Positions 1-8,602 of a DNA stretch of 64,000 bases are shown here, piece after piece. Numbering within the stretch: position 1 is the first letter of the stretch; each line of letters opens with the position of its first letter. Source of the stretch: JAUVUV01 sp964548275. GTDB lineage: Bacteria; Gemmatimonadota; Glassbacteria; GWA2-58-10. The position numbers and the translations under genes are program-made. The notes beneath the pieces were generated by a model that worked only from the letters and a program-made list of their open reading frames with translations, did not search any database and was not told where the DNA came from. The DNA is taken from assembly GCA_964548275.1 (NCBI GenBank), contig CAZJQI010000002.1, forward strand, positions 1-64,000, read 5' to 3'.

Positions 1-119
1 CAGTTCCTTCTGGCAATGTACTTATTCTCTGTGCCCTCTGTCCAGATTTAGGGGTTCATTCCAATATTTAAAAAATATAGTCAATTTTTTTGTTAATAAT
101 TAAAAAGGGGAACCCTCTC

Positions 120-592
120 ATGATCGCAGCCCAGTTTTCCACCAGCTACCGGTACAGGCACCTTCTGCCCGGCCTGGACAAGGCGTTCGACTACCTGGCC
201 AAAGTGGCGGGTGAGCCGCCTGAGGACGGCCGCTACGAAATCGACGGCTTACGCGTGTTCGCCATAGTCACCAGTTACGAGACAGCCCCGCGCGTGGAGA
301 AAATCCTCGAGGGCCACTACAATTACCTCGATATCCAGTATATTGCGCAAGGCGGCCCTGAGGCTATATATTATATGCCTGCCGAGACCGCCCCGATCAC
401 CGAGGACTATGACCCGGCAGCCGACCTTTCAAGTACGACCCGGACTGCGCAGACTCCATGGTGGTGCTCAAAGAGGGTGATTTTGCGATTTTCCTGCCTG
501 AGGATGCGCACATGCCCGGAGCAGCGTTCAAAGAGCCGGCAAAGGTGAAAAAGATCGTGGTCAAGGTGCAGCTCCTGCCTCAGGGAGCATGA
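120..592 (+). pseudogene. YhcH/YjgK/YiaL family protein, frameshifted
   Basis: The family is a small cupin-like beta-barrel linked to sugar or sialic-acid catabolism (EbgC/NanQ relatives); the exact substrate here is unknown. ATG 120 follows AAAAGGGG and opens a frame that matches the family up to DYDPAADL. Near 426-428 the reading moves to another frame, which continues with FKYDPDC, LKEGDFAIFLPEDAH and MPG, the conserved C-terminal part with its His-x-Pro-like site, and stops at TGA 590-592. One missing base in the CTTTC stretch would explain it. A longer upstream TTG start at 90 is possible but lacks support. This is either a true one-base deletion or an assembly error; both halves look otherwise undamaged, so the break is recent or artificial. 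Confidence 0.8.
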
Positions 593-675
593 GCGGGCCT
601 GGAAAAATCTTCTGGTACTTTTTGGTTGCAAAAGTACGATCAGGAAAGCTAAAAAAACAAGAATGGAGAAATACT

Positions 676-993
676 ATGGAAAAAATAAAACCCGGCGCCA
701 TCGACCCGGAAAGCGAGGGCAGGGAACTCTCCTTTGTCACTGTGATGGGCCGCGACCAGAAAGGCATTGTGGCCAGGGTCAGTACTGTTCTGTACAAGCA
801 CAATATCAATATCGATGATATCACCCAGAAAGTGATGCAGGGCAATTTCGTGATGATTATGATGGTCGATTTCCAGGACAGCCCCTCGGACCTGGAGGAT
901 GTCAAGGCCGATCTGGCCAAAGTCGGCGAAGAGATGGGCCTTCAGATCCAGATCCAGCACGAAGCATTATTCAAAGCCATACACCGGATATAA
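676..993 (+). CDS. ACT domain protein, UPF0237 family
   Basis: A 105-residue protein that is essentially one ACT domain, a small-molecule-binding regulatory fold often specific for amino acids. The pattern begins with FVTVMGRDQKGIVARVS, followed by the helix and strand around HNINIDDITQ and FVMIMMVDF. The ATG at 676 is chosen over the upstream-open frame because residues before it are not ACT-like and a GGAGA site lies just upstream. It ends three bases before the UPF0210 gene, so the two are probably co-transcribed and translationally coupled. The UPF0237-UPF0210 pairing is common in bacteria and archaea, but I know of no established function. The ACT partner is inferred to sense a ligand for its neighbour. 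Confidence 0.9.
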   Translation: MEKIKPGAIDPESEGRELSFVTVMGRDQKGIVARVSTVLYKHNINIDDITQKVMQGNFVMIMMVDFQDSPSDLEDVKADLAKVGEEMGLQIQIQHEALFKAIHRI

Positions 994-996
994 AAA

Positions 997-2355
997 ATGA
1001 CTATAACCGTACAGGAAGTTTTCGAAACCGTGCGGATGACCCTTTACCAGAATTTCGACATCCGCACCACAACCCTGGGGATCAACCTCAAGGATTGCAT
1101 ACACAGCGACTTTTCGAAGTTTTGCGACCAGGTATACCAGCGCATCCGGCCGGCTGCAGAGAAGCTGGTGCGCGAGGCGGACAAGCTTGAGATTCTCTAC
1201 GGTGTGCCGATAACTAATAAAAGGATCTCGGTAACCCCGGTGAGCCTGATCATGGAAACCCACGCCGAACCGGAAAAATTTCTCGATATGGCAAAGACAT
1301 TGGAGCGCGCTGCCGGGGATGCCGGTATAGATTTTATCGGGGGGTTCGGCGCGCTGGTGCAGAAAGGGATGACCCGCAGCGACAGGGCGCTGATCGAATC
1401 GTTGCCTGAGGTGCTGAGCCAGACCGAGCGGGTCTGCGGGTTTCTCAACCTGGGCAGCACGGTTACAGGCTTGAACCTGGATGGGGTAATCGCCCTGGGG
1501 CCGATCCTGAAAGAGGTTGCACAGAAAAGCGGCAATGGGATCGGCTGCACCAAGTTCGGCGCTTTTGTAAACGCGCCGGAGGATAACCCGTTCATGGCAG
1601 GAGCTTTTCATGGAGTGGGAGAGCCTGATTTCTCTGTCAATATCGGGGTGAGCGGTCCCGGTGTGGTCAGGGATGTGGTGGCAGCGCACAGGGACTGCGA
1701 CCTGACAGAGTTGAGCGAGATAATCAAGCGCACGGTTTTCAAGATCACCCGGGCCGGAGAGCTGATTGGCAGGGATATTGCAAGCAGGCTCGAGGTCCCG
1801 TTCGGAATCGTGGATATCTCGCTGGCCTCGACAACAGCAGCCGGCGATTCAGTGGCCGCAGTGCTCGAGGCGATGGGAATCGAGATGGTCGGGACGCACG
1901 GCTCCACCCTGGCCCTTGCTCTGATGATGGATGCGGTCAAGAAGGGCGGGGCCATGGCAAGCGCCAACGTGGGCGGCCTGAGCGGCACTTTTATTCCGGT
2001 AAGCGAGGATGACCGGATGACCGCGGCGGCCCTGGAGGGCGCCCTGAGTTTGGATAAGCTGGAGGCCCTGACCTCGGTCTGCGCTGTTGGAATGGACATG
2101 TTCGCTGTTCCGGGGGACACTTCCCCTGAAAAGGTGAGCGCGATAATCGCCGATGAACTTTCTATCGGGGTGATCAACAACAAGACCACCGCAGTGCGAA
2201 TTATTATCATCCCGGGAGCGAAACCGGGCGATGTTGTGGACTACGGGGGACTTCTTGGCAAAATGCCGGTAATGGCGGTCAACAAATACTCCTCCGCGGA
2301 TTTTATCAAGCGCGGCGGCCGCATGCCGAGCCCGGTGACCAGTATGCGCAATTAA
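997..2355 (+). CDS. PFL family protein (UPF0210, DUF711)
   Basis: A 452-residue protein of normal length for UPF0210/DUF711, a family with a pyruvate-formate-lyase-like fold and no settled biochemical role. Recognisable blocks are the N-terminal VRMTLYQNFDIRTTTLGI, the central FIGGFGALVQKG, CGFLNLGSTVTGLNLD and the C-terminal GGRMPSPVTS. No signal peptide or membrane segment is visible, so it is cytoplasmic. It starts three bases after the ACT-domain gene, forming a two-gene operon. The frame is intact throughout. Family identity is certain by sequence; function is not. Confidence 0.92.
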   Translation: MTITVQEVFETVRMTLYQNFDIRTTTLGINLKDCIHSDFSKFCDQVYQRIRPAAEKLVREADKLEILYGVPITNKRISVTPVSLIMETHAEPEKFLDMAKTLERAAGDAGIDFIGGFGALVQKGMTRSDRALIESLPEVLSQTERVCGFLNLGSTVTGLNLDGVIALGPILKEVAQKSGNGIGCTKFGAFVNAPEDNPFMAGAFHGVGEPDFSVNIGVSGPGVVRDVVAAHRDCDLTELSEIIKRTVFKITRAGELIGRDIASRLEVPFGIVDISLASTTAAGDSVAAVLEAMGIEMVGTHGSTLALALMMDAVKKGGAMASANVGGLSGTFIPVSEDDRMTAAALEGALSLDKLEALTSVCAVGMDMFAVPGDTSPEKVSAIIADELSIGVINNKTTAVRIIIIPGAKPGDVVDYGGLLGKMPVMAVNKYSSADFIKRGGRMPSPVTSMRN

Positions 2356-2501
2356 GCTGTAGGGAAATCCAGCCGCAACAATGTAAAATCTCTGCACTCC
2401 GGCTGCTGGATTGCTGATTTCTCCCAGGCCTTTGAGAGTAATCCATCACGGGATAATAATTTCAGGTGTAAATCAAACCCCGACCAGAATCAGGAAAAAC
2501 A

Positions 2502-5045
2502 ATGTTGGTCCGTACGAGCATATCTGTGCTCTTTTTCTGCCTTTTGGCTGCACAGGCCCTGTTTTCGGAGCAGGAATATCCGGGTGAGCCAGAGATTTTG
2601 ATAGTCCCGGATAGCCTGGAGACAGAACAGGCCCCGGTTTACAAGACCGCCTGGGCGACCAGGGTCAGCGATTCCCCACTGGTCGACGGCTATCCTGATG
2701 ATTCCTGCTGGGCCCGGGCCCTGTCGATCAGTGATTTCACCCAGAGCAGGCCGAATGAAGGAGAGAGCCCGACAGAGGATACAGAGGTCCGAATCGTTTA
2801 CGATGATGAGTCGATGTATTTCCTCTTCATCTGCTACGATAGAGAACCGGATAAGATCGAGGCCAGGCTCACTCCCAGGGACCTGATCTCCAGTTCGGAT
2901 AACGTGAGGATCTATATTGACTCCTACTTCGACAGGCGTACGTCTTTTCAGTTCGCGGTCAATGCAGTGAATGTGCAGGAGGATGTGCTCTGGAGCGAGG
3001 ATACCCGGCGCGATGAGAGCTGGAATGCAGTATGGTATTCGCAAGTGAAACAGTTGGACTACGGCTGGGTGGCCGAGATAGAAATACCTTTCTCGTGTTT
3101 GCGCTTCCGCGGAGGACTGCGATTCAGAACCTGGGGACTCAATCTCACGCGATATATCCAGCGGAGGAAGGAGTACGTGCAGTGGCGCATGATCCCGGAA
3201 AGCGAGCACGGTTTTTTCGTCTCGCGTTTCGGCATGCTCGGCGGCCTTGAGGGGATAAAAACCCCGTACCGGCTGGAGTTTCTCCCCTACAGTACGTTCC
3301 AAATGCAGGATAATGCGGTTTTGCAGAATGACTGGACCCGCAACCTCGGGCTCGATCTGAAATACGGCCCCACTCCAGGGGTGACCTTGGATCTGGCCGT
3401 TAACCCGGAATTCGGTACTGTTGAAACAGATGAGGAAAAGCTTAACCTTTCGCCCTTCCCCACTTACTATCCGGAAAAAAGGCCTTTCTTCCTCGAATTC
3501 CAGGATATTTTCAGGACTGATATCCGCTTGGTGCACACCCGCCGGATAGGCAAGCCGCTTCGCAATGTGGTTAATCCCACCACGACTATCATGACCGGAG
3601 GCAGGCTGGTCGGAAAAACCGAAACGGGGTTGCGCTACGGGTTGATCGAGGCTATCACGAAGGAGGAAAACTATTACTATCTGGATGAGGACAGCGATAG
3701 CGAGTTTGATTCCGGGGATGAGGAGCCGTTCCGCAACCGGGAGGATATCCCTATGGAGCTCAGGGACAAAGTGACAGAGAGATTTCTCGAACCGCGCACC
3801 AATTATTTTGTCGGCCGCCTGCTCAAGGAATATGAAGACGGCTCCAGCGTCGGCATGATCGGCACCGCTGTAAACAGGGATGCACGCCACCCGGATTTCG
3901 ACCATAACCGCTGTGCCTACACAGGCGGCTTCGACTGGGATTTCCGGGTCAATCATACCTGGATGTTCGCCGGCCAGTTGGCCGGTTCGGCAGTTGAGGA
4001 TGATGAGGGAGCTAAGCAGGAAGGTTACGGCCTGGAGATCAACCTGCGTAAGTTCACCGGCGAGCATTTCACTTACGGTATCGGCTACGACAGCTATTCG
4101 GACGACTTCAATGTCAACGACCTGGGATGGATTTACGGTAACGACTACGGCACCCACAAGCTGGACAGTTTTTTTCAGTACAGGAGCCGGCCCCTCAAGA
4201 ACGGAATCCGCTCGTACAATATCAATTGGCGGCTTGAGCGCAACTGGACCGACAGCGGCCTTGATGAACTGATGGGTAAGACGTTCGGCAACCGCTACAA
4301 CCTGAATTTTGGCCCGTACACCGGCGGGAAGCTGGGTTCGGCGCATGGGATGATGAGCGGCTGGCTTCAGTTCATGAACTACTGGAACGTGCATTTCGGC
4401 TTGTGGCGCAGCATTGACAACTCGCTGGATGCTCACCGGGCAGCCGAGGACTATGATTTCATTTTCAAGTATCCCAGGGGTTTCTCCTACTGGTGCGGCT
4501 TTTCCAATGATTACAGCTCGATGCTCAATGTCAGCGTCACTCAGAGTATAGGCAGTTTCCGGGACGGAGAGCGCTGGAGCGGGAGCATCCGCCTGCGCCT
4601 GCGGCCCAGCACAAATCTGGAACTTATGTTCGAGCCCAGGCTGGACAGGCACTCCAAATTCTCCGATTTCAGCGAGATTGTCGAGCTCGAGGGGGATAAT
4701 GCGCCGGACAAGGTGCTCGCCATGCGCGATACCCGGTTCGAAAGCTATGTTTTCCGCACCAGCTACACCATGAGCAACAAGCTCGATTTCCGCCTTTTCG
4801 CCCAGTACACGGATTTCCATTCAGACAGCTACGAGCCGCTGATGCCCGGGCCGTGGGATATCGAGTCACCCCTGGATGCCAGGTCCACCCTGGGCCTTCA
4901 CTTTGTCACCCGCTTCGAATACCGTCCGGGCAGCTATTTCTACCTGGTTTACCGCGAAAGCCGCTACGATGACGACAACGGCGGGTTCGGCAGGCCCGAC
5001 CGACAGATTATCGGCAAGTTCTCCTACTGGCTGAAAAAAGGGTGA
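2502..5045 (+). CDS. DUF5916 outer-membrane protein with CBM9-like domain
   Basis: An 847-residue exported protein. Residues 1-22 form a signal peptide (hydrophobic core SVLFFCLLAAQALF). Residues about 50-235 resemble the family-9 carbohydrate-binding/DOMON-like module (DGYPDDSCW, VRIVYDDESMYFLF, WVAEIEIPFSCLRF). The remainder matches DUF5916: FGTVETDEEKLNLSPFPTYYPEKRPFF is its hallmark region (positions 3414-3491), followed by alternating aromatic strands of a probable beta-barrel ending in IGKFSYWLKKG. An acidic insertion lies near residues 390-410. Function is unknown; many members sit in the outer membrane of FCB-group bacteria. It is monocistronic, with about 145 bases of non-coding DNA before it. 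A broken relative lies at 60786-61516. Confidence 0.85.
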   Translation: MLVRTSISVLFFCLLAAQALFSEQEYPGEPEILIVPDSLETEQAPVYKTAWATRVSDSPLVDGYPDDSCWARALSISDFTQSRPNEGESPTEDTEVRIVYDDESMYFLFICYDREPDKIEARLTPRDLISSSDNVRIYIDSYFDRRTSFQFAVNAVNVQEDVLWSEDTRRDESWNAVWYSQVKQLDYGWVAEIEIPFSCLRFRGGLRFRTWGLNLTRYIQRRKEYVQWRMIPESEHGFFVSRFGMLGGLEGIKTPYRLEFLPYSTFQMQDNAVLQNDWTRNLGLDLKYGPTPGVTLDLAVNPEFGTVETDEEKLNLSPFPTYYPEKRPFFLEFQDIFRTDIRLVHTRRIGKPLRNVVNPTTTIMTGGRLVGKTETGLRYGLIEAITKEENYYYLDEDSDSEFDSGDEEPFRNREDIPMELRDKVTERFLEPRTNYFVGRLLKEYEDGSSVGMIGTAVNRDARHPDFDHNRCAYTGGFDWDFRVNHTWMFAGQLAGSAVEDDEGAKQEGYGLEINLRKFTGEHFTYGIGYDSYSDDFNVNDLGWIYGNDYGTHKLDSFFQYRSRPLKNGIRSYNINWRLERNWTDSGLDELMGKTFGNRYNLNFGPYTGGKLGSAHGMMSGWLQFMNYWNVHFGLWRSIDNSLDAHRAAEDYDFIFKYPRGFSYWCGFSNDYSSMLNVSVTQSIGSFRDGERWSGSIRLRLRPSTNLELMFEPRLDRHSKFSDFSEIVELEGDNAPDKVLAMRDTRFESYVFRTSYTMSNKLDFRLFAQYTDFHSDSYEPLMPGPWDIESPLDARSTLGLHFVTRFEYRPGSYFYLVYRESRYDDDNGGFGRPDRQIIGKFSYWLKKG

Positions 5046-5165
5046 GAAAGCAAGCCTTCCCTCTTTATTGAACCATCATGAAAACTCCCCAACAAAATCA
5101 TAGCCTGATCCCCGCTTTTTGCTTATCTTTAACCTCTCAAGAGCCTGGAATATCATGTTTTGTAC

Positions 5166-5185
5166 GGGCACGGCGCGCCGTGCCC
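5166..5185. repeat. Perfect 20-bp palindrome between genes
   Basis: Bases 5166-5185 are GGGCACGGCG followed by its exact reverse complement, giving a 10-bp inverted repeat with no spacer, in the gap between the DUF5916 gene and queA. Palindromes of the GGGCA...TGCCC kind are frequent as small dispersed repeats in genomes of uncultured bacteria. A transcription terminator is possible, but no T-tract follows on either strand. Confidence 0.6.
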
Positions 5186-5227
5186 CTGCGGTTCAGATAA
5201 CCTTATTTGACTCGCGTGGATTGGTTA

Positions 5228-6331
5228 ATGCCCTGGTGCAAAATACACAGCAAGCTACGCGCCGCAGACACTGAAGAGCTCAAGACAGCGGATTTCGACT
5301 ACGCGCTGCCAGCCGAGCTTATCGCCCAGTATCCGGCGGAAAAGAGAGATGCAAGCCGCCTGATAGTGCTCCACCGCGCAACCGGCTTGATCGAGCACAG
5401 ACGGTTCTCCGACCTGTCGGGGTATCTTTCCCAGGGCGACATCCTGGTGCTGAACGACACCCGTGTGTTCCCGGCACGGCTTACAGGTAAGCTGTCCAGC
5501 GGGAACGATTTTGAAGTTCTTCTGCTGAGAGCTCTCGAGAACGGCCGCTGGCTTGCCCTGGTTCGTCCCGCGCGCAGGCTCAAGCCCGGCAGATCGTTAG
5601 AGGTCGGCAACGGCAATCTGAAAGTTACTGTAAAAGATTTCGGCTGGGCTCCAGGCGAGCGAATTGTAAGTCTCGAGACTCAGGATGGCGCCGAAGCAGC
5701 CGGACTTATCGAGCGCTACGGCCACGTGCCGCTTCCTCCATATATCAACAGGCCGGACACCGAATCTGACCGGGAGCGCTACCAGACAGTTTATGCCAGA
5801 GCGGTTGGTGCGGTGGCAGCGCCAACAGCCGGGCTCCATTTTACCTGTCAATTGCTGAAAGATATAAAAGAAGCCGGAACAGACCTGGCCGAAATAACCC
5901 TTCACGTGGGACCGGGCACTTTCCGCCCGGTGATGGCGGAAAAGCTCGCCGACCACAAGATGGAAGCCGAGTACTTCGAAATCGAGCACCGGGTCCTGGA
6001 GCGAATCAAAGCTGCAAGAGAGGCGGGCGGCAGGGCGATACTAGTTGGAACCACCACGGTGCGGGCACTGGAAAGTGCGGCCTCTATATCTTCCGCTGCT
6101 GAATCGGGTTCAGGGGAAAAACTCTCCGGCTGGACAGAGCTTTTTATCTGTCCTGGCTTCGAGTTCACCCTGGCAGATGCCCTGGTCACCAATTTCCACC
6201 TTCCCCGCTCAACCCTTTTAATGCTTGTCTGCGCTTTCGCCGGCAAGGAGCTTATCAAGGCGGCATACAGGGAGGCGATTGACCGGAAATACCGGTTCTA
6301 CAGCTACGGGGATGCAATGCTGATTCTTTGA
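5228..6331 (+). CDS. queA: tRNA preQ1-34 S-adenosylmethionine ribosyltransferase-isomerase
   Basis: QueA transfers and isomerises the ribosyl group of SAM onto preQ1 at tRNA position 34, giving epoxyqueuosine in the queuosine pathway. The family signature is clear: FDYALPAELIAQYPAEKRDA near the start, VLNDTRVFPARL, YGHVPLPPYI, VGAVAAPTAGLHFT, and the C-terminal TNFHLPRSTLLMLVCAFAG. The start is uncertain: family proteins usually begin just before FDY, but no normal start codon exists there, so the nearest ATG (5228) gives about 20 extra residues; TTG 5207 is another option. The tgt gene follows 45 bases later, which supports a queuosine operon. Confidence 0.95.
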   Translation: MPWCKIHSKLRAADTEELKTADFDYALPAELIAQYPAEKRDASRLIVLHRATGLIEHRRFSDLSGYLSQGDILVLNDTRVFPARLTGKLSSGNDFEVLLLRALENGRWLALVRPARRLKPGRSLEVGNGNLKVTVKDFGWAPGERIVSLETQDGAEAAGLIERYGHVPLPPYINRPDTESDRERYQTVYARAVGAVAAPTAGLHFTCQLLKDIKEAGTDLAEITLHVGPGTFRPVMAEKLADHKMEAEYFEIEHRVLERIKAAREAGGRAILVGTTTVRALESAASISSAAESGSGEKLSGWTELFICPGFEFTLADALVTNFHLPRSTLLMLVCAFAGKELIKAAYREAIDRKYRFYSYGDAMLIL

Positions 6332-6376
6332 GATTGATCGATTAATCGAACGATGAATATTCTTTAAGGGCGAGAC

Positions 6377-7597
6377 ATGCCCCGCCTGAGGATAAGGGAA
6401 TTAAGGCCTGCATTGGAAGAAAAATTAAATAAGAAAAATAATTTAAGTGAGCTAAACGAATTCGGCTTTTCGGTTGAGAAAACCGACAGCCAGGCGCGGG
6501 CAGGGTTGATCGAGACCGCCCACGGAGCGATCCGCACGCCGGTATTCATGCCTGTGGGCACCCAGGCCACAGTGAAAACCCTCTCCCCGGAAGAACTGGA
6601 TCAAATCGGCGTGGAGGTTGTTCTCGCCAATACTTACCATCTGTACCTTCGTCCGGGCCACGAGCTGATCCGCCAGGCCGGGGGATTGCAGAAATTCATG
6701 GGCTGGCACAGGCCTGTGCTCACCGACAGCGGCGGCTACCAGGTGTTCAGCCTGCTGGATCTGAACCAGATCAAGGAGGAGGGGGTCACGTTCCAGAGCC
6801 ACCTCGACGGCTCGTATCATCTTTTCACCCCGGAGCGGGTGATCGAGATCCAGTCAGCCCTGGGAGCGGATATAATCATGGCCTTTGACGAGTGCGTGCC
6901 CTATCCGGCTGAGGAGGACTACGTGCGCCTGGCCTGCGAGCGCACAGTGCGCTGGGCCGAAAGATGCCGCACCCGCTGGGAAAGTTTATCTCAGGATCAG
7001 GCCCCTCCCTGGCCCCAGGCCCTGTTCGGCGTTGTCCAGGGAGGCATGTACAAGCACCTGAGGCAGTGGTCTGCCAAACGCACTGTAGAGCTTGATTTTC
7101 CGGGCTACTCAATCGGGGGCTTGAGCGTGGGTGAGCCCAAGGCTCTGATGTACGAAATGCTCGATCACGCTATTGAACACCTGCCATCCGAGCGGCCGCG
7201 CTACCTGATGGGGGTCGGCCACCCGGAGGACATGGTCGAAGCCGTTCGCCGGGGGGTGGACATGTTCGACTGTGTCGTGCCCACCCGCTATGGCCGCAAT
7301 GGTACTGTATTCACCTCCCGTGGCCGGCTGGTTGTGAAAAATGCGCCTTTCGCCGATGATTTTCTGCCCCTGGACCAAGAATGCGACTGCTACTCCTGCC
7401 GGAATTTTTCCCGCGCCTATATCCGCCACCTGATTCACAGTGGGGAGATTCTGGGGATCAAGCTTACAAGCTACCACAACGTTTATTTCATGGTCAGACT
7501 GGTTCAGAGCATGCGCCAGGCCATTGTTGAAGGGAAATTTGACCGGTGGGCCGATAAGTTTTATAATAGATACAACCCTGGTGGCGAGATATCGTGA
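6377..7597 (+). CDS. tgt: tRNA-guanine transglycosylase
   Basis: Tgt exchanges guanine-34 of tRNAs with GU(N) anticodons for preQ1, the step before QueA. It carries the family blocks GAIRTPVFMPVGTQATVKTL, VLTDSGGYQVFSL (catalytic Asp in DSGG), GGLSVGEP, the nucleophile region DMFDCVVPTR, and the zinc site CDCYSCRNF...H near residues 335-360. At 406 residues it is about 30 longer than usual because of a charged N-terminal extension. The ATG at 6377 has an AAGGGCGAG site upstream, while no well-placed start closer to FSVEKTD is apparent. It follows queA and precedes yajC by 145 bases. Confidence 0.96.
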   Translation: MPRLRIRELRPALEEKLNKKNNLSELNEFGFSVEKTDSQARAGLIETAHGAIRTPVFMPVGTQATVKTLSPEELDQIGVEVVLANTYHLYLRPGHELIRQAGGLQKFMGWHRPVLTDSGGYQVFSLLDLNQIKEEGVTFQSHLDGSYHLFTPERVIEIQSALGADIIMAFDECVPYPAEEDYVRLACERTVRWAERCRTRWESLSQDQAPPWPQALFGVVQGGMYKHLRQWSAKRTVELDFPGYSIGGLSVGEPKALMYEMLDHAIEHLPSERPRYLMGVGHPEDMVEAVRRGVDMFDCVVPTRYGRNGTVFTSRGRLVVKNAPFADDFLPLDQECDCYSCRNFSRAYIRHLIHSGEILGIKLTSYHNVYFMVRLVQSMRQAIVEGKFDRWADKFYNRYNPGGEIS

Positions 7598-7741
7598 AAT
7601 CCTCGTTCATTCAAGACGAGCCGGGCAGACGCCAATGACTGCTACGGCAGGCTGCAGTTATGGCGGGCAACGGCCCTGAAAGATAAATAGAATTTATTTG
7701 GCTGAAATTTATCGCAACTTTTCAACAAGGAGTCTATTTCA

Positions 7742-8062
7742 ATGGGCGTAGCGAATTTGTTTGCCGCAGGCGGCGGCCAGGGCCAGCAGGGTGGAGGTCT
7801 GGACCCGACTTTCTTTTTCATGATTATCGCCACTTTTGCTATTCTCTATTTCCTGCTTATCCGGCCCCAGCAGAAACAACAGCGCCAGACGCAGGAGATG
7901 CTGAAGCATTTGAAGAAGGGTGATGAAGTGGTCACTAGCGGTGGAATCTATGGCAAGATAATGGATATCGACGAACATGTTGTTGAGCTTAAAGTGGCTG
8001 AGGGTACCAAGCTCAAAATCGAGCGGAGCCGGATCGGCCGCGTAGTTACACACGCCAGCTGA
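7742..8062 (+). CDS. yajC: Preprotein translocase subunit YajC
   Basis: A 106-residue inner-membrane accessory subunit of the Sec translocon (SecDF-YajC). There is a short Gly/Gln-rich N-terminus, one transmembrane segment (FFFMIIATFAILYFLLI, about residues 22-39), the classical RPQQKQQRQ stretch, and a cytoplasmic domain with GDEVVTSGGIYGKI. A good AAGGAG site lies nine bases before the ATG. The tgt-yajC order is common, but secD/secF, which often follow, are not here; def follows 12 bases downstream instead. Confidence 0.95.
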   Translation: MGVANLFAAGGGQGQQGGGLDPTFFFMIIATFAILYFLLIRPQQKQQRQTQEMLKHLKKGDEVVTSGGIYGKIMDIDEHVVELKVAEGTKLKIERSRIGRVVTHAS

Positions 8063-8074
8063 AAAAGAGGCTTT

Positions 8075-8602
8075 ATGGCCGTTCTGCAGATAAGACATAT
8101 GGGCGATCCGGTTCTGAGGAAAAAAGCAAAGCCTGTGAACGAGCTCATCACCGGGGAAATAGACAAACTGATCGAGGATATGACCGAGACGATGTATCTC
8201 AACCAGGGACTCGGCCTGGCTGCCAATCAGGTGGGTGTATTGAAACGGGTTATTGTGTACGACAATGTTGAAGCAGGCTACGGCATGGACCCCCAGGCGC
8301 TGATAAATCCAGAAATTGTCGCTGCCGAAGGCAGCGTGAAAGACGAGGAAGGGTGCCTGTCGATCCCCGAGGTCAAGGATATTGTCGAACGCAGCGAAAA
8401 GATCACTGTGACCGGGATCGACCGCAGCGGGAGGGATGTAAGAATCGAGGCCGACGGCTTGCCGGCGAGGGCTATCCAGCACGAGATCGACCACCTGGAC
8501 GGGATTCTTTTTGTTGACAGGCTCGGGGCGCTAAGAAAAAATCTCGCCCTTTCCAGGTGGAAAAAGGTGAAAAAGGAGTTGGAGGCGGAGAAATCCGCAT
8601 GA
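8075..8602 (+). CDS. def: Peptide deformylase
   Basis: Def removes the N-formyl group from nascent proteins using a bound metal ion. All three active-site motifs are present: GLGLAANQVG (motif 1), EGCLSIP (motif 2, metal-binding Cys) and QHEIDHLDG (HExxH motif 3). At 175 residues its length is normal. The AAAGAGG stretch before the ATG is a plausible ribosome site. The last bases overlap the start of fmt (ATGA at 8599-8602), the usual coupled def-fmt arrangement. Confidence 0.97.
   Translation: MAVLQIRHMGDPVLRKKAKPVNELITGEIDKLIEDMTETMYLNQGLGLAANQVGVLKRVIVYDNVEAGYGMDPQALINPEIVAAEGSVKDEEGCLSIPEVKDIVERSEKITVTGIDRSGRDVRIEADGLPARAIQHEIDHLDGILFVDRLGALRKNLALSRWKKVKKELEAEKSA

Noticed and set aside
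2490..4820. 776-codon open frame on the - strand opposite the DUF5916 gene
   Set aside because: It is antisense to a clear signal-peptide and barrel protein, its translation looks like no protein family, and it mirrors codon bias of the real gene.
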